From: Olleya namhaensis
Lineage (GTDB): Bacteria > Bacteroidota > Bacteroidia > Flavobacteriales > Flavobacteriaceae
Assembly: GCF_900114005.1 (NCBI RefSeq)
Contig: NZ_FORM01000006.1
Span: forward strand, 1-64,000
DNA: 64,000 bases
Reading direction: 5' to 3'
Each line of letters opens with the position of its first letter. Within the stretch, counting starts at the first letter, position 1. The notes below the pieces were generated by a model, which worked only from the letters and a program-made list of their open reading frames with translations, was not told where the DNA came from and ran no database searches. The position numbers and the translations under genes were made by a program. Positions 36,690 through 45,297 of the stretch are shown here, in pieces.

Positions 36690-37991
36690 TTAACTCTCTA
36701 AAACCGTCCTCATGGCTTTAGCCTTAAGCAAACATTCTTCATATTCGTTTAAAGGATCAGATTTTGCAGTAATAGCGCCTCCAACTGAGTATGACACGTA
36801 TTTATTACTGGCATTATATAAAATACTTCGGATAACGACATTAAAGTCAAAGTCGCCTGTTGGCGAAATATAGCCGACTGCACCAGAGTATAAACCACGT
36901 TTGGTTTCTTCTAAAGTTTCAATAATTTTCATTGCCGAAATTTTTGGAGCTCCAGTCATACTTCCCATAGGAAACGTACTTTTAATAATATCTATTGGAT
37001 GTGTGTTTTCGGCCACCTGAGAGGTTACTGTGGATATCATTTGATGTACTTGATCAAAGGTATAAATCTTACATAACTCTTCAACCTTAACACTACCCTT
37101 TGTTGCGGTTTGCGATAAGTCATTACGCACCAAATCTACAATCATCACGTTTTCACTACGCTCCTTTTGGTCCGTAACCAAGTTGTTTTTTAAAATAGAA
37201 TCCAATATAAAATCGTCCTCACGTTTTGCGGTCCCTTTTATAGGTTGTGATATAATTTTAGTGCCTTCTTTTTTAATGTAACGCTCTGGTGACGCTGACA
37301 TCAGATATTTGTCATTTAGCTTTAAAAACGTCGCAAATGGTGGTTTTGAAATAGCATTAAGTTTATTGTAAATCTCTAATGGATTTATAACGGTATCCTC
37401 TGCATAAAACTCTTGACAAAAATTAGCTTCGTAAATATCACCTCTGTGTATGTGACTAAGCATGGTTTTTATCTTATCAAAATACGCGTCTTTTTCTATT
37501 CTCAGTTCAATTTTAATTGGGTCGTTTTCATTTGGAAAATTGTCACGTCCTTCATCCTTGTATTGACGTATTTGATTTAAATCCATTTCCACTTCATCAT
37601 CAACCATTTTTAAATACTGCATTTCGACAGTATCACCTTTAATTAAAAAGATTTTTTTAGGTTGAAAAAAATATAAATCAGGAAATGCTAAACCATCATA
37701 ATTAGCAGATTTTAAATGCTCTACATCATTTTTTAAATCGTAAGACAAATAACCAAAAACCCAGTCGTTAGCTAACGTTTGGTATTCTTTAAACTGTTCA
37801 AACGCATTCTTATAATCCGTTTGAAACCCTGTAAAGGCATCCACAGCTAAAACGGCATCATAACTAGAATACTGTTGCTGATATTGGTTAGAATCTAGCC
37901 AAACGACATCGTCAAATTGTTGGCTCCAAGACAATAAATTTTGCTTGAAGTCCTCAGGATTAGTCAGTTTATGTTTTGTCGTTGTTCTCAC
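36690..37991 (-). CDS. pabB: Aminodeoxychorismate synthase component I-like (anthranilate synthase I family)
   Basis: 433 residues with a GTG start. The chorismate-utilising domain carries [32 protein letters not shown] (as VRNDLSQTA), [20 protein letters not shown] and [19 protein letters not shown]. Size and the lack of a tryptophan operon favour PabB, which makes 4-amino-4-deoxychorismate for folate with a PabA partner, over TrpE. It is the first gene of a pabB/tilS/DsbD-like run and is divergent from the epimerase-like gene. Confidence 0.85.
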   Translation of the reverse strand: MRTTTKHKLTNPEDFKQNLLSWSQQFDDVVWLDSNQYQQQYSSYDAVLAVDAFTGFQTDYKNAFEQFKEYQTLANDWVFGYLSYDLKNDVEHLKSANYDGLAFPDLYFFQPKKIFLIKGDTVEMQYLKMVDDEVEMDLNQIRQYKDEGRDNFPNENDPIKIELRIEKDAYFDKIKTMLSHIHRGDIYEANFCQEFYAEDTVINPLEIYNKLNAISKPPFATFLKLNDKYLMSASPERYIKKEGTKIISQPIKGTAKREDDFILDSILKNNLVTDQKERSENVMIVDLVRNDLSQTATKGSVKVEELCKIYTFDQVHQMISTVTSQVAENTHPIDIIKSTFPMGSMTGAPKISAMKIIETLEETKRGLYSGAVGYISPTGDFDFNVVIRSILYNASNKYVSYSVGGAITAKSDPLNEYEECLLKAKAMRTVLES

Positions 37992-38069
37992 TATAAAAAT
38001 GTTGTGTAAAGTTAAACAGAAATGTTAAAAAAAACGAGTATTTTAGTCATGAGATTAAATATAAAACAG

Positions 38070-38960
38070 ATGTTTGAACTATCCAATGCCCTATTAAAAA
38101 TTTCGGTTAAACCGAAAGGCGCAGAATTGTGCGAAATTGCTTCAGTAAAAAATGACAATCAGTTTATGTGGCATGCAGATCCTGACATTTGGGGCAGTCA
38201 CGCACCTAATTTGTTTCCTATAATTGGTGTTTTAAAAAATGATGAATACACCTTTGAAGGCAAAACATACATATTACCAAAACATGGATTTACAAGACAT
38301 AGTGATGCTATTAAACTAATAAATCAAACCAAAAACAGTTTGACGTTTAGTTTAATGTACAATGATAACTTACTGAAACAGTTTCCTTTTAAGTTTGAAT
38401 TTTTAATCACTTACACTTTAGTTAATAACACGTTACATATAAATCACACGGTTAAAAATTTAGATAACCAAACCATTTATTTTAGTATTGGCGGACATCC
38501 TGCTTTTAAATGTCCTGTTTATAAAGATGAAATTTATACCGATTACAGCTTGGTTTTTGAGACTGACGAAACCGCTCAAACCTATGTATTAAATATGGAT
38601 AATGGTTTAGTTACCAATCAAACAAAACCTGCTTTTGACACTAAAAATAGCATCCAATTAAGACCCGATTTATTTACTAAAGATGCGCTTATTTTCAAAG
38701 ATTTACAATCTAGACAGGTCGCTTTAGTTAGTAAAACTCATGGCGAAATACTAAATATGACCTTTAAAGACTTTAATTATTTAGGTATTTGGGCAAAACC
38801 AAACGCACCCTATGTTTGTATAGAACCTTGGTTAGGTATTGCTGATGCTGAAAACACATCTCAAAAACTAACCGAAAAAGAAGGGATTATTAAATTACCA
38901 CAAAACGAAACCTTTAATGCAAATTACAGTATACAAATACATGAGCATCATTTAGGGTAA
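38070..38960 (+). CDS. Aldose 1-epimerase (galactose mutarotase-like) family protein
   Basis: About 296 residues from ATG 38070 (MFELSNALLKISVKPKGAEL), the start that matches the family opening; ATGs at 38022 and 38049 would add up to 16 residues. The beta-sandwich family landmarks are FMWHADPDIWGSHAPNLFPI, LPKHGFTRHSD with a conserved His and Arg, IGGHPAFKCP and LGIWAKPNAPYVCIEPWLGI (quoted as YVCIEPWLGI). Members interconvert anomers of sugars or hexose phosphates; the substrate is not evident. It is divergent from pabB, and the helicase gene follows after 42 bp with its own promoter. Confidence 0.88.
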   Translation: MFELSNALLKISVKPKGAELCEIASVKNDNQFMWHADPDIWGSHAPNLFPIIGVLKNDEYTFEGKTYILPKHGFTRHSDAIKLINQTKNSLTFSLMYNDNLLKQFPFKFEFLITYTLVNNTLHINHTVKNLDNQTIYFSIGGHPAFKCPVYKDEIYTDYSLVFETDETAQTYVLNMDNGLVTNQTKPAFDTKNSIQLRPDLFTKDALIFKDLQSRQVALVSKTHGEILNMTFKDFNYLGIWAKPNAPYVCIEPWLGIADAENTSQKLTEKEGIIKLPQNETFNANYSIQIHEHHLG

Positions 38961-38975
38961 ACAAAATATTAGTAG

Positions 38976-38983
38976 TAATTTTG
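38976..38983 (+). promoter_or_regulatory. Bacteroidota-type -7 element for the DEAD-box helicase gene
   Basis: TAATTTTG, exact TAnnTTTG match, 19 bp before the TTG start at 39003, which it supports. Confidence 0.65.
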
Positions 38984-39002
38984 TAGGCTAAAATAATACG
39001 TT

Positions 39003-40352
39003 TTGAGCTTTAGAGATTTAAATTTAAATACCCCTTTATATAACGCAATTGACGACCTAGGTTTTACACAACCAACTCCAATACAAGCAGAAGCTTTTAA
39101 TGTAGTTGCTAGTGGAGCCGATATGGTTGGTATTGCACAAACTGGTACAGGTAAAACTTTTGCCTACATGTTACCAATACTTAAAAACCTAAAATTTTCT
39201 AAGCAAGAAAACCCTCGTGTTTTAATTTTAGTACCTACTAGAGAATTAGTAGTACAAGTTGTTGATGAGATTGAAAAACTAGCAAAATATATAAACACAC
39301 GTGTGCTTGGTGTTTATGGAGGAACAAACATTAACACACAAAAACAAGCTGTTGCACAAGGTCAAGATATTATTGTTGCAACACCAGGACGTTTATATGA
39401 TTTAGCGGTTAGTCGTGTACTACAACTTAAGTCTTTAGAGCGTCTAGTTATTGACGAAGTAGATGTTATGTTAGATTTAGGATTTAGACATCAATTAATT
39501 AATATTTTTGATATCCTTCCGGAACGTAGACAAAACATTATGTTTTCTGCAACTATGACGGAAGATGTTGACGCGTTAATTACAGATTTTTTTACTGCTC
39601 CTCAAAAAGTATCTATTGCAATTTCTGGTACGCCATTAGAAAATATATCACAAACAAAATATAGTGTTCCTAATTATTACACTAAACTTAATTTATTAGT
39701 ACACTTATTTCAGGATGCTGAAACGTACAATAAAGCCTTAGTCTTTGTATCTAACAAACGTATGGCTGATAGATTATTTGAAGCTTTAGACGAGTTTTTT
39801 AATGAAGAATTATGTGTCATACACTCCAACAAAACACAAAACTATAGATTACGTAGTATTGAGCAATTTAGAGAAGGTGTTAACCGTATTCTTGTTGCTA
39901 CGGATGTTATGGCACGTGGTTTAGATATTGATAACGTATCACACGTATTTAACTTTGATACGCCAGATTATCCAGAAAACTACATGCACAGAATTGGTAG
40001 AACTGGTCGTGCAGAGCGCGAAGGGCAAGCCATTATTTTTTCTACAGAAAAAGAACAAGAAGGCCTTGAAAAGATTGAGACGTTAATGCAAATGGAAATT
40101 CCTGAATTACAAATCCCTACGGAAGTTGTAATCTCTACGGAGTTAATTGAAGAAGAACGTACTGTAATTAAAGAACGTAATAATCCAACCAAACGTAAAG
40201 ACATTGATGCTCCTGGACCCGCTTTTCATGAAAAATCTGCTAAAAATAGTAAAGAAAATCTAGGAGGTAGTTATAAATTTAAGATTGCTGCCAAATACAA
40301 GAAACCTAAAACTAGAGGAGATAAAAATTACAATAAACGTAATAAGAAATAA
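39003..40352 (+). CDS. DEAD-box RNA helicase (DEVD variant)
   Basis: 449 residues with a TTG start (MSFRDLNLNTPLYNAI), required because the Q motif FTQPTPIQAEAF follows immediately. Helicase motifs: AQTGTGKTFAYMLP, PTRELVVQ, motif II VIDEVDVMLDLGF (DEVD in place of DEAD), SATMTEDVD, VSNKRMADRLF, ATDVMARGLDI and HRIGRTGRAEREG. A basic tail (KPKTRGDKNYNKRNKK) probably contacts RNA. It should unwind structured RNA in ribosome assembly or mRNA turnover; the target cannot be assigned. It has its own promoter and a terminator directly after the stop. Confidence 0.94.
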   Translation: MSFRDLNLNTPLYNAIDDLGFTQPTPIQAEAFNVVASGADMVGIAQTGTGKTFAYMLPILKNLKFSKQENPRVLILVPTRELVVQVVDEIEKLAKYINTRVLGVYGGTNINTQKQAVAQGQDIIVATPGRLYDLAVSRVLQLKSLERLVIDEVDVMLDLGFRHQLINIFDILPERRQNIMFSATMTEDVDALITDFFTAPQKVSIAISGTPLENISQTKYSVPNYYTKLNLLVHLFQDAETYNKALVFVSNKRMADRLFEALDEFFNEELCVIHSNKTQNYRLRSIEQFREGVNRILVATDVMARGLDIDNVSHVFNFDTPDYPENYMHRIGRTGRAEREGQAIIFSTEKEQEGLEKIETLMQMEIPELQIPTEVVISTELIEEERTVIKERNNPTKRKDIDAPGPAFHEKSAKNSKENLGGSYKFKIAAKYKKPKTRGDKNYNKRNKK

Positions 40353-40353
40353 A

Positions 40354-40381
40354 AAAAGCGAGCTATTTAGCTCGCTTTTTT
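40354..40381. terminator. Bidirectional terminator after the helicase gene
   Basis: AAAAGCGAGCTA (40354-40365) / TAGCTCGCTTTT (40368-40379), effectively with an ATTT loop, and T-runs on both strands. It serves the convergent helicase and amidohydrolase genes. Confidence 0.92.
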
Positions 40382-40394
40382 GTGCTTTATTTCT

Positions 40395-42038
40395 TTACAA
40401 ACTAGAATCGTAAACTTTTTTACCAGCTATATAGGTTGCCAAAACCTTAATATCTTTGATTGCTTCTGGATTAGCAATAGTTATATCAGAATCTAATATT
40501 ACAAAATCCGCTAACTTCCCAACTTCTAAAGTCCCTTTTAAGTTTTCGTCAAAAGAACCATAAGCACCATTTTTAGTATACGCTAATAACGCTTGCTCTA
40601 CTGTTATTTTTTGCTTGCCAACCCAACCGTTAGGATTTTTATTATCCAATGTTTGCCTAGTTACTGCTGCATAAATACCATATAAAGGTGATGCTGGTGC
40701 AACTGGCCAATCGCTACCAAACACCACTGTTGCACCCGCACTCATTAAATCATTAAAGGCATAGGTAGTCTTAATCCGTTCTGCACCTATCAACTCTTCC
40801 GCCCAACGTCCATCGTCTATTGCATGATACGGTTGTACACTAGCAATGACATTTAGTTTAGCAAAACGGTTAATATCTTCTGGTAGTAAATGTTGCGCAT
40901 GTTCAATTCTAAAACGCCTGTCTTTAGCTTCAGATTCATCTTTAATTTTTTCATAGACATTTAATAATTCATGATTAGATTTATCTCCAATGGCATGTAT
41001 TGTAACCTGAAAGCCTAACGAATCGCCTTGTTTTGTCCAAGAATACAAATCGTCCATAGTATTAATAAACAAGCCGGAATCCTCTGGCTTATCGCTATAT
41101 GGCTCTGTAAAAGCTGCAGTATGCGACCCTAAAGAACCATCAACAAAACCTTTTAACAACCCATTTTTAAGCCATTTATCTGTTACATCGTGACGTTGTA
41201 CTTTGTTCCATTTATATAAGGGATCTGCAGAATAAATCCGAATTTTAAGAGTATTGTTGGCTTTCATTTTTTTAGCAATAGCAAAGCCTCCTAAACTATC
41301 TACATCATGCACTGTTGTTACACCTTGCGACAATAAATACTCTTGAGCCACATGTATAGCAGCTTCCTTTTGAGTAGTCGTTAATTCTGGAATTTTATTT
41401 AAAACCAAATACATAGCTTCACTTTTTAAAATACCAGTTGGTGTACCATCTAGATGTCTAACTATAACTCCGTTTTCTACTTCTGGTGTGTTTTTATCGA
41501 TTCCTGCTATTTTTAAGGCTGCCGAATTGGCCAATATCATATGACCATCCAAGCGGTACACTGCTACAGGATTATCTTTAGTAAAGTCATCTATCCATTC
41601 CTTTTTTGGCAATTCTCCTCCCCAAAGTGTATGATCCCAATTACCTTCTACTATCCAAGTCTCTTTATCTATTGTTTTAACAAATGTCTTAATTCTTTCA
41701 CTAAATTCTTCTGGTGTTTTAGCGTCCCTCAATTCTACGTTTAGCAGACTATTTCCTCCCATTAATAAATGGACATGACTATCTATAAAACCCGGTGTTA
41801 TAAACCTTTGTTTAGCATCTATTTGCTTAGTATTTGGACCAATTAGCTTTTGTATATCTTTAATTATACCAACTGCAAAAATAGTATCTGCTTTAATAGC
41901 AATAGCCTCTGCTTTTGGCATATTAGAATTACCAGTCCAAATAACTGCGTTAGTAATCACTAGGTCTGCCGACTGGTTCTCTTTTTGGCAGGACACAAAC
42001 GTTATTAATAGTATTAAACAAAGAATAAGGTTTTTCAT
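40395..42038 (-). CDS. YtcJ-like amidohydrolase, lipoprotein
   Basis: 547 residues with a lipobox (FVSC, Cys17). The metal-dependent hydrolase core shows ITPGFIDSHVHLLMGG, VEGNWDHTLWGGELP, GSLGSHTAAFTEPYSD, VTIHAIGDKSNHELL, RIEHAQHL and FGSDWPVAPASPLYG, all typical of the YtcJ-like family. Relatives hydrolyse amides or formamides; the substrate is unknown. Because of its lipoprotein anchor it acts outside the cytoplasm. It converges with the helicase gene on a shared terminator. Confidence 0.92.
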   Translation of the reverse strand: MKNLILCLILLITFVSCQKENQSADLVITNAVIWTGNSNMPKAEAIAIKADTIFAVGIIKDIQKLIGPNTKQIDAKQRFITPGFIDSHVHLLMGGNSLLNVELRDAKTPEEFSERIKTFVKTIDKETWIVEGNWDHTLWGGELPKKEWIDDFTKDNPVAVYRLDGHMILANSAALKIAGIDKNTPEVENGVIVRHLDGTPTGILKSEAMYLVLNKIPELTTTQKEAAIHVAQEYLLSQGVTTVHDVDSLGGFAIAKKMKANNTLKIRIYSADPLYKWNKVQRHDVTDKWLKNGLLKGFVDGSLGSHTAAFTEPYSDKPEDSGLFINTMDDLYSWTKQGDSLGFQVTIHAIGDKSNHELLNVYEKIKDESEAKDRRFRIEHAQHLLPEDINRFAKLNVIASVQPYHAIDDGRWAEELIGAERIKTTYAFNDLMSAGATVVFGSDWPVAPASPLYGIYAAVTRQTLDNKNPNGWVGKQKITVEQALLAYTKNGAYGSFDENLKGTLEVGKLADFVILDSDITIANPEAIKDIKVLATYIAGKKVYDSSL

Positions 42039-42111
42039 ATTTTAACAATTAGTTATTGTCTAAGTTAATTATAAAATTCAACACAATACTTAAAAATTAT
42101 TTATATATAAA

Positions 42112-42141
42112 AAAAAACGAACCAAATTGGTTCGTTTTTTT
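42112..42141 (-). terminator. Terminator of lpd
   Basis: AAAAAACGAACC (42112-42123) / GGTTCGTTTTTT (42129-42140), loop AAATT, with runs of A and T on both sides. Downstream of lpd on the minus strand. Confidence 0.9.
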
Positions 42142-42150
42142 AAAATTTTA

Positions 42151-42168
42151 TTTCCGCGAAAGCGGATT
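42151..42168 (+). repeat. TCCGC-GAAA-GCGGA hairpin repeat downstream of lpd
   Basis: TTTCCGCGAAAGCGGATT folds as a perfect 5-bp stem TCCGC/GCGGA capped by a GAAA tetraloop. It is the most symmetrical of five related copies in the window and lies between the terminator and the lpd stop. Confidence 0.7.
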
Positions 42169-42181
42169 CTCAACTTAACTT

Positions 42182-43582
42182 TTAAACATGTAATGCTCTA
42201 TCATCAGTTGCAGCTAAAGCAGCTTCTTTTACCGCTTCTGCAAAAGTTGGATGTGCATGTGACATACGCGAAATATCTTCGGCAGATGCTCTAAATTCCA
42301 TAGCAACTACTGCTTCTGCAATTAGATCTGCACAACGTGCACCAATCATGTGTACACCTAATACTTCGTCTGTCTTTTTATCTGCAAGGATTTTTACAAA
42401 TCCATCTAAGTCTCCTCCTGCTCTAGCACGACCTAACGCTCTAAACGGAAATTGACCTACTTTATAATCTACTCCAGATTCTTTTAACTCTTCTTCTGTT
42501 TTTCCAACAGCAGCAACTTCGGGCCATGTGTAAACAACACCAGGAATTAAGTTATAATCTATATGTGGTTTTTGACCTGCTAAAGTTTCGGCAACAAAAA
42601 CACCTTCTTCTTCAGCTTTATGCGCTAACATTGCCCCTTTTACAACATCTCCAATAGCGTAAATGTTAGATACATTAGTTTGTAAGTGCTCATTAACTTC
42701 AACTTGACCTCTGTCTGTTAATTTTACACCAGCTGCCTCAGCATTTAAACCATCAGTAAAAGGCTTACGTCCAACAGATACTAAACAATAGTCTCCTTTA
42801 AACTCTACAACCTCTCCCTTTTTGTTTTCTGCTTTAACAATAACCTCATCTCCAACACGCTCTACAGATTGTACTTTATGAGATAACATCATTTTAAATT
42901 TAGCCTTTTTAAAGACTTTATTTAACTCTTTAGACAATGCACCATCCATTGTTGGTAAGATTCTGTCTTGATACTCAATAACAGTAACCTCAGCACCTAA
43001 ACGTCTGTAAACTTGACCTAACTCTAAACCAATAACACCACCACCAATCACAATCATGTGTTTAGGGATTTCTTTTAGTTTTAAAGCTTCAGTAGATGTA
43101 ATTATACGTTCTTTATCTAAAGTAATAAATGGTAAACTTGATGGCTTACTTCCTGTAGCAATAATGGTGTTTTTTGCTTCAATTACAGTTGTTTCTTCAC
43201 CTTCAATAGTAATGTGAGTCGCATCTTTAAAACTTCCAACTCCAGTAAAAACATCAATGTTGTTTTTCTTCATTAAAAAGTCAATACCTCCAGTTGTTTG
43301 ATCTACAACTGCTTGCTTACGACCAATCATTTTTTCTAAATTAACTTTGATCTCACCCGGAATTTCAATTCCGTGATCTTCAAAGTGTTTAGTTGCTTCT
43401 TCATAGTGATGTGAAGAGGCTAATAATGCTTTACTTGGTATACATCCAACATTTAAACATGTACCACCTAAAGTAGAATATTTTTCAATAATTGCAGTTT
43501 TCATTCCTAATTGTGCGCAACGTATTGCTGCTACATATCCACCAGGACCTGAACCGATAATTGCTACGTCGTATTGACTCAT
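42182..43582 (-). CDS. lpdA: Dihydrolipoyl dehydrogenase
   Basis: 466 residues. This flavoprotein reoxidises the lipoamide of pyruvate and 2-oxoglutarate dehydrogenase complexes and of the glycine cleavage system. FAD motif IGSGPGGYVAAIRCAQLG, redox-active disulfide GGTCLNVGCIPSKALL, NAD motif IGGGVIGLELGQVYRRLG and the C-terminal active-site SHAHPTFAEAVKEAAL (His-Glu dyad) are intact. It is not linked to the E1/E2 genes. Copies of the short TCCGC-GAAA-GCGGA repeat lie on both sides of the gene. Confidence 0.97.
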   Translation of the reverse strand: MSQYDVAIIGSGPGGYVAAIRCAQLGMKTAIIEKYSTLGGTCLNVGCIPSKALLASSHHYEEATKHFEDHGIEIPGEIKVNLEKMIGRKQAVVDQTTGGIDFLMKKNNIDVFTGVGSFKDATHITIEGEETTVIEAKNTIIATGSKPSSLPFITLDKERIITSTEALKLKEIPKHMIVIGGGVIGLELGQVYRRLGAEVTVIEYQDRILPTMDGALSKELNKVFKKAKFKMMLSHKVQSVERVGDEVIVKAENKKGEVVEFKGDYCLVSVGRKPFTDGLNAEAAGVKLTDRGQVEVNEHLQTNVSNIYAIGDVVKGAMLAHKAEEEGVFVAETLAGQKPHIDYNLIPGVVYTWPEVAAVGKTEEELKESGVDYKVGQFPFRALGRARAGGDLDGFVKILADKKTDEVLGVHMIGARCADLIAEAVVAMEFRASAEDISRMSHAHPTFAEAVKEAALAATDDRALHV

Positions 43583-43592
43583 ATATTTTGTT

Positions 43593-43612
43593 TTTTCGCT
43601 TTCGCGGAAATT
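43593..43612 (-). repeat. GCGAAAGCG-type repeat upstream of lpd
   Basis: On the minus strand AATTTCCGCGAAAGCGAAAA, 10-30 bp before the lpd start codon, so it would be in the lpd leader or core promoter. Same core as the copies at 42151 and 22031, in the opposite orientation to 42151. Confidence 0.65.
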
Positions 43613-43731
43613 ATTAATTGTTACTTTCTATAACAAAAGTACAATTTTGTGCGCTGAATTCCGAATGACAATTGACGAAATTTCTAGATATTTAATCAAA
43701 TACATAGAAGCTTTTATTCGTAAATCAAAAA

Positions 43732-43771
43732 AAGCCTATCATAAACAAATAATTTGTCTAAAAATAGGCTT
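43732..43771 (-). terminator. Candidate terminator of the LuxR-type regulator gene
   Basis: AAGCCTAT (43732-43739) / ATAGGCTT (43764-43771) with an inner ACAAAT/ATTTGT stem. On the minus strand a run of seven T follows. It is 85 bp beyond the regulator stop. Confidence 0.7.
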
Positions 43772-43856
43772 CTGTATAAAGGAATTCCCTTTAGATTAAT
43801 AGCACTGTAAAGTTGTGACTATTATCAATTGCTTACAATACTCAATTTGAGTAATT

Positions 43857-44627
43857 TTAAATAAAATGCTTATTCATTTTTAGCATGCCTATTAATTCTC
43901 CAGTAGATGTTATTTTTAATTTTTTAAGAATATTACGTCTGTGAGTATCCACAGTATGCGGACTAATATTTAGTTTTTCAGAAATCTGCTTACTAGTATT
44001 ATTAAGCACCAACAACCTTATAACGTCACGCTCTCTATTTGAAATCGACTCTTTTAGTAGTTTCTGAGAGAAATTATTAAAGTAAATGGTTTCGTATTCA
44101 TTATTATTATTTAACAACTTAGCCGATGCTGTAATTTGCATTTTAATTTTGGTATCTAACACAGTGTAATGTGCTAAACCAATAATTGGCTTCATTTCTA
44201 AATCAAAAGATAAAGGTGTTGTATTTTGCACAATATTAACGTAAGTATCGTTACCATCCTTAAATCTATAATTCCAAGTATAATTTGTTTTTTTTCTATC
44301 GGCTTCACTAATTTCTGAAAGCGTAAAGGCCATTAAATGATTCATAGCATTGAGCCATACTTCGACATCTTCAGGGTGGATTCTGCTCCAAAAATAACGC
44401 ATGCCTTGCGTTTTTAAAACACCAGGATCTAAACCTAGGCAACTCCTTAGATTTTTACTGATATATTCAAATTTTAAATCTTGAGTATTGGTCACGCAAA
44501 AAAAAGTAGAGCTATATGGTAAATACTGATCTAACTCGATAAACTTTTTAATATGTGTTTCTATAGATGGTTTTTCGTAAGATTTAAAAATATTTTTATA
44601 CAGTTCTTTTATTTGTGCATATTTCAT
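43857..44627 (-). CDS. LuxR-family regulator with PAS-like sensor domain
   Basis: 256 residues. The N-terminal two thirds resemble a PAS sensory domain (TNTQDLKFEYISKNLRSCLG as parts, FWSRIHPEDVEVWLNAMNHL, YRFKDGNDTYVNIVQNTTPL), and the last ~65 residues are a LuxR/GerE helix-turn-helix (SNRERDVIRLLVLNNTSKQI, SPHTVDTHRRNILKKL). No receiver domain, so it senses a signal directly or through PAS. Targets are unknown. It is a single gene on the minus strand, 49 bp downstream of the Lrp-type regulator gene. Confidence 0.9.
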   Translation of the reverse strand: MKYAQIKELYKNIFKSYEKPSIETHIKKFIELDQYLPYSSTFFCVTNTQDLKFEYISKNLRSCLGLDPGVLKTQGMRYFWSRIHPEDVEVWLNAMNHLMAFTLSEISEADRKKTNYTWNYRFKDGNDTYVNIVQNTTPLSFDLEMKPIIGLAHYTVLDTKIKMQITASAKLLNNNNEYETIYFNNFSQKLLKESISNRERDVIRLLVLNNTSKQISEKLNISPHTVDTHRRNILKKLKITSTGELIGMLKMNKHFI

Positions 44628-44676
44628 TTAACAATTATTAATAGCGATTAATTTTCAAACAAGTTATAAAAAAAAA

Positions 44677-45135
44677 TTAAATCGGAATTGCAGTTGTGCT
44701 TTTTACTTCGCTAATAACAAACATACTATGCGTACTACCAATATGATTTATGTTGGTTAGTTTTTCAACCATAAACTCTCTAAACGCTTCCATATCTTTT
44801 ACCATAACTTTTAAAATATAGTCATAATCGCCACTAATATGATGACACTCTAAAACCTCTGTTAAATTTGTAACTTCCTTTTCAAATTGCACCACATACT
44901 CTTGAATATGTTGTGACAGTTTAATATGGCAATATGCAACAAAGCTTTTTTCGACCTTCTCCTTTTTAACTAGCGCTACATATTTATTTATTACGTCATT
45001 ATTTTCGAGCTTTTTAATACGCTCAAAAACAGCGGTTACGGATAAATTTAGTTTGTTAGATAACTCTTTATTAGTCTGTTTACTATCATTTTGTAGTAAT
45101 TGAAGGAGTTTTCTGTCTATTGCATCAAAGGTCAT
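44677..45135 (-). CDS. Lrp/AsnC-family transcriptional regulator
   Basis: 152 residues: N-terminal helix-turn-helix (DRKLLQLLQNDSKQTNKELS, LSVTAVFERIKKLENNDVI) and a C-terminal RAM ligand-binding domain (VLECHHISGDYDYILKVMVK). The family responds to amino acids. It is divergent from a PLP-dependent sulfur amino-acid lyase gene; Lrp-type regulators commonly control the adjacent gene, so this is its most likely target. A perfect TATATTTG promoter element lies 35 bp before its ATG. Confidence 0.93.
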   Translation of the reverse strand: MTFDAIDRKLLQLLQNDSKQTNKELSNKLNLSVTAVFERIKKLENNDVINKYVALVKKEKVEKSFVAYCHIKLSQHIQEYVVQFEKEVTNLTEVLECHHISGDYDYILKVMVKDMEAFREFMVEKLTNINHIGSTHSMFVISEVKSTTAIPI

Positions 45136-45169
45136 AATCGAAAAATTTTCAGTGTAATTAGATTAAATT

Positions 45170-45177
45170 CAAATATA
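45170..45177 (-). promoter_or_regulatory. Bacteroidota-type -7 element for the Lrp-type gene
   Basis: TATATTTG on the minus strand, exact TAnnTTTG match, 34 bp before the ATG at 45135. Confidence 0.68.
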
Positions 45178-45257
45178 CATACTTTATTTTCCGAGAAAAC
45201 ACAATTATATAGTTTTATATTCCTAATACTTAACCAAGCATTGATTATTATTCTAAT

Positions 45258-45269
45258 AATATGCATATT
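45258..45269. promoter_or_regulatory. Palindrome AATATGCATATT in the Lrp/lyase divergent region
   Basis: A perfect 12-bp palindrome 28 bp before the lyase start codon, in the 162-bp divergent region. Position and symmetry suit an operator for the adjacent Lrp-family protein; AT-rich background makes chance occurrence possible. Confidence 0.35.
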
Positions 45270-45297
45270 TGATATAATAAATACTAAAACCATACTT

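Noticed and set aside
39450-39480. DEVD in place of DEAD as a sign of a non-functional helicase
   Set aside because: All other helicase motifs are intact and DExD variants at this position are compatible with activity, so it is noted only in the gene entry.
45100-45297. N-terminal extension of the lyase gene
   Set aside because: The upstream frame crosses the promoters and start of the divergent Lrp gene and has no conserved protein features; ATG 45298 gives the family N-terminus.
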